Shown in pieces: positions 15,838 to 16,600 of a stretch of DNA of 16,600 bases (position 1 is its first letter; each line of letters opens with the position of its first letter). Origin of the DNA: an uncultured Lachnospiraceae bacterium (GTDB lineage: Bacteria; Bacillota; Clostridia; Lachnospirales; Lachnospiraceae); NCBI GenBank assembly GCA_945787485.1, contig CALZHV010000029.1, positions 1 through 16,600 on the forward strand. Reading direction: 5' to 3'. Position numbers and translations under genes: made by a program. The notes beneath the pieces are model-generated. The model saw only the letters and a list, made by a program, of their open reading frames with translations, made no database searches and was not told the DNA's origin.

Positions 15838-15861
15838 TACATATTATATGACCACCTTTTT
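15828..15861 (-). terminator. Intrinsic terminator after the lipoprotein gene
   Basis: AAAAAGGTGGT (15828-15838) and ACCACCTTTTT (15851-15861) form an 11-bp stem, which can extend by CATA/TATG past one bulged A. On the minus strand the 3' arm ends in T5, 20 nt after the stop at 15882. The symmetry also allows termination on the plus strand. Confidence 0.8.
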
Positions 15862-15881
15862 AGATTATTGTTAGATTGTTA

Positions 15882-16490
15882 TTAGTCTTCCATCTGGAAT
15901 GTTTCTTCTGTATTTTCTTCTGTCTGAGCTTCTGTTTCGGCCTGTGTATCCTCGCCACCTGTCAAATCCGAATAATTAAGCTCACCGTTTACTGTTATAC
16001 TTGCATCTGCAGCAAGAAGCTTAAGCTTTGACTCATATTGTGTAAGATAGCTCTTAAATTCATCTATCTTTGTCTGTGCATCAGTAAGATAATCCGGATT
16101 TTCTTCTTCCAAAGCACTAACAGCTAAAGTCATCGCTTCATATTGTGCCTGAGCAGCATTTACGTAAAGAGTTTTCAACTCCTCAACCTCAGAAGTAGAA
16201 ACTTCAATGGCATTTAATTTATCAAGATAGCTCTGCATCTTTGGAAGTGCAGTTTCCTTAAGAGCCTTAAGAGTTTCTTCGTTGTTTGGCTCTTCCTTTT
16301 CAAAATAAGAATTGTAGATTGAAACAGCCTCTTCTCTTTCAGGTGCTATTGAAGCTATCTCCTCATTTACAAACTCTGTAAGATCCTGACGAATTTCCAC
16401 ATAAGGATCTTCTACCTTTTTAACCCCACATCCAAATGCTGTACATGAAAGTGCAACTGCGAGCACTGCCAAATATATTTTCTTTTTCAT
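15882..16490 (-). CDS. Helical lipoprotein, function unknown
   Basis: I do not recognise a family. The 202-residue protein starts with a lipoprotein signal, MKKKIYLAVLAVALSCTAFGC, with Cys21 as the lipidation site. Residues ~30-165 are predicted almost entirely helical with heptad-like spacing (VEELKTLYVNAAQAQYEAMTL; QTKIDEFKSYLTQYESKLKLL), which suggests an extracellular helical bundle. The tail (~175-202) is Glu/Thr/Gln-rich and acidic. GAAAGGATG precedes the ATG at 16490 and a promoter lies just upstream. It is followed by a strong terminator and then the small membrane protein gene, so the two are separated by regulated read-through at most. The role could be envelope structure or binding of a surface partner; nothing in the sequence decides it. 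Confidence 0.75.
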   Translation of the reverse strand: MKKKIYLAVLAVALSCTAFGCGVKKVEDPYVEIRQDLTEFVNEEIASIAPEREEAVSIYNSYFEKEEPNNEETLKALKETALPKMQSYLDKLNAIEVSTSEVEELKTLYVNAAQAQYEAMTLAVSALEEENPDYLTDAQTKIDEFKSYLTQYESKLKLLAADASITVNGELNYSDLTGGEDTQAETEAQTEENTEETFQMED

Positions 16491-16523
16491 AACAATATCA
16501 TCCTTTCAAAAAAAATCATAGTA

Positions 16524-16552
16524 ATTATACAACAATATACTAAATAAAACAA
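16524..16552 (-). promoter_or_regulatory. Predicted promoter of the helical lipoprotein gene
   Basis: The minus strand has TTGTTT (16552-16547), a 17-nt spacer and a perfect TATAAT (16529-16524). It predicts a leader of about 27 nt with the GAAAGGATG ribosome site. Confidence 0.55.
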
Positions 16553-16553
16553 G

Positions 16554-16600
16554 CTACCGTTTTTTTTGTTCTTTTTCATGTTCTTCCATATATTTCTCAT
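16554..16600 (-). CDS. Possible C-terminal end of an upstream gene (partial)
   Basis: One minus-strand frame entering from the window edge reads EKYMEEHEKEQKKR and then stops at TAG (16556-16554). The highly charged ending is typical of a protein C-terminus, and the stop lies just before a promoter. Only 15 codons are visible and another frame is also open, so identity and even reality are uncertain. Confidence 0.4.
   Translation of the reverse strand, partial: EKYMEEHEKEQKKR

Overview
The window looks like a chromosomal segment of a low-GC, motile Gram-positive anaerobe of the Clostridia, most probably Lachnospiraceae. That placement is inferred from the AT-rich DNA, strong AGGAGG-type ribosome binding sites, an LtaS-like polymerase, lipoproteins with Thr/Glu-rich linkers, and CheX- and CheV-type chemotaxis proteins outside a che operon. 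Every protein gene lies on the minus strand; only a tRNA-Gly is on the plus strand. I see no phage, transposon, CRISPR array or defence system.

Region 1 (1-3626) holds the 5' part of guaB (IMP dehydrogenase), a cheX-like phosphatase gene and an LtaS-type membrane sulfatase. Each has a convincing promoter. The predicted guaB leader carries a perfect 30-bp palindrome. Region 2 (3843-4006) is a tRNA-Gly(GCC) with its own promoter and a hairpin terminator that can serve both converging transcripts.

Region 3 (4010-15034) is one long co-directional run. In order of transcription it contains an OmpR-type response regulator, a HAMP sensor kinase, a lipoprotein with a Thr/Glu linker, a cheV-like gene broken by a +1 frameshift, argD (class-III aminotransferase), an M18 aminopeptidase, and a 1444-residue propeller hybrid sensor. 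The last three are closely spaced (30 and 14 nt gaps) and are probably co-transcribed. The hybrid sensor resembles Bacteroidetes HTCS regulators outside the membrane. Inside, it has an Hpt domain in place of a DNA-binding domain, and its HisKA domain has Thr where the phospho-accepting His belongs.

Region 4 (15035-16600) holds a minisatellite-like 15/16-bp array that repeats the 3' end, stop codon included, of a small membrane protein gene. Upstream are that gene, a lipoprotein gene, and a terminator whose 3' arm is also complementary to the next gene's Shine-Dalgarno sequence. A likely C-terminal tail of another gene touches the window edge.

The most unusual items are the His-less hybrid kinase with an intact Hpt, the split cheV, the stop-codon repeat array, the shared terminator/SD hairpin and the guaB leader palindrome. 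All are read from one sequence without database comparison.
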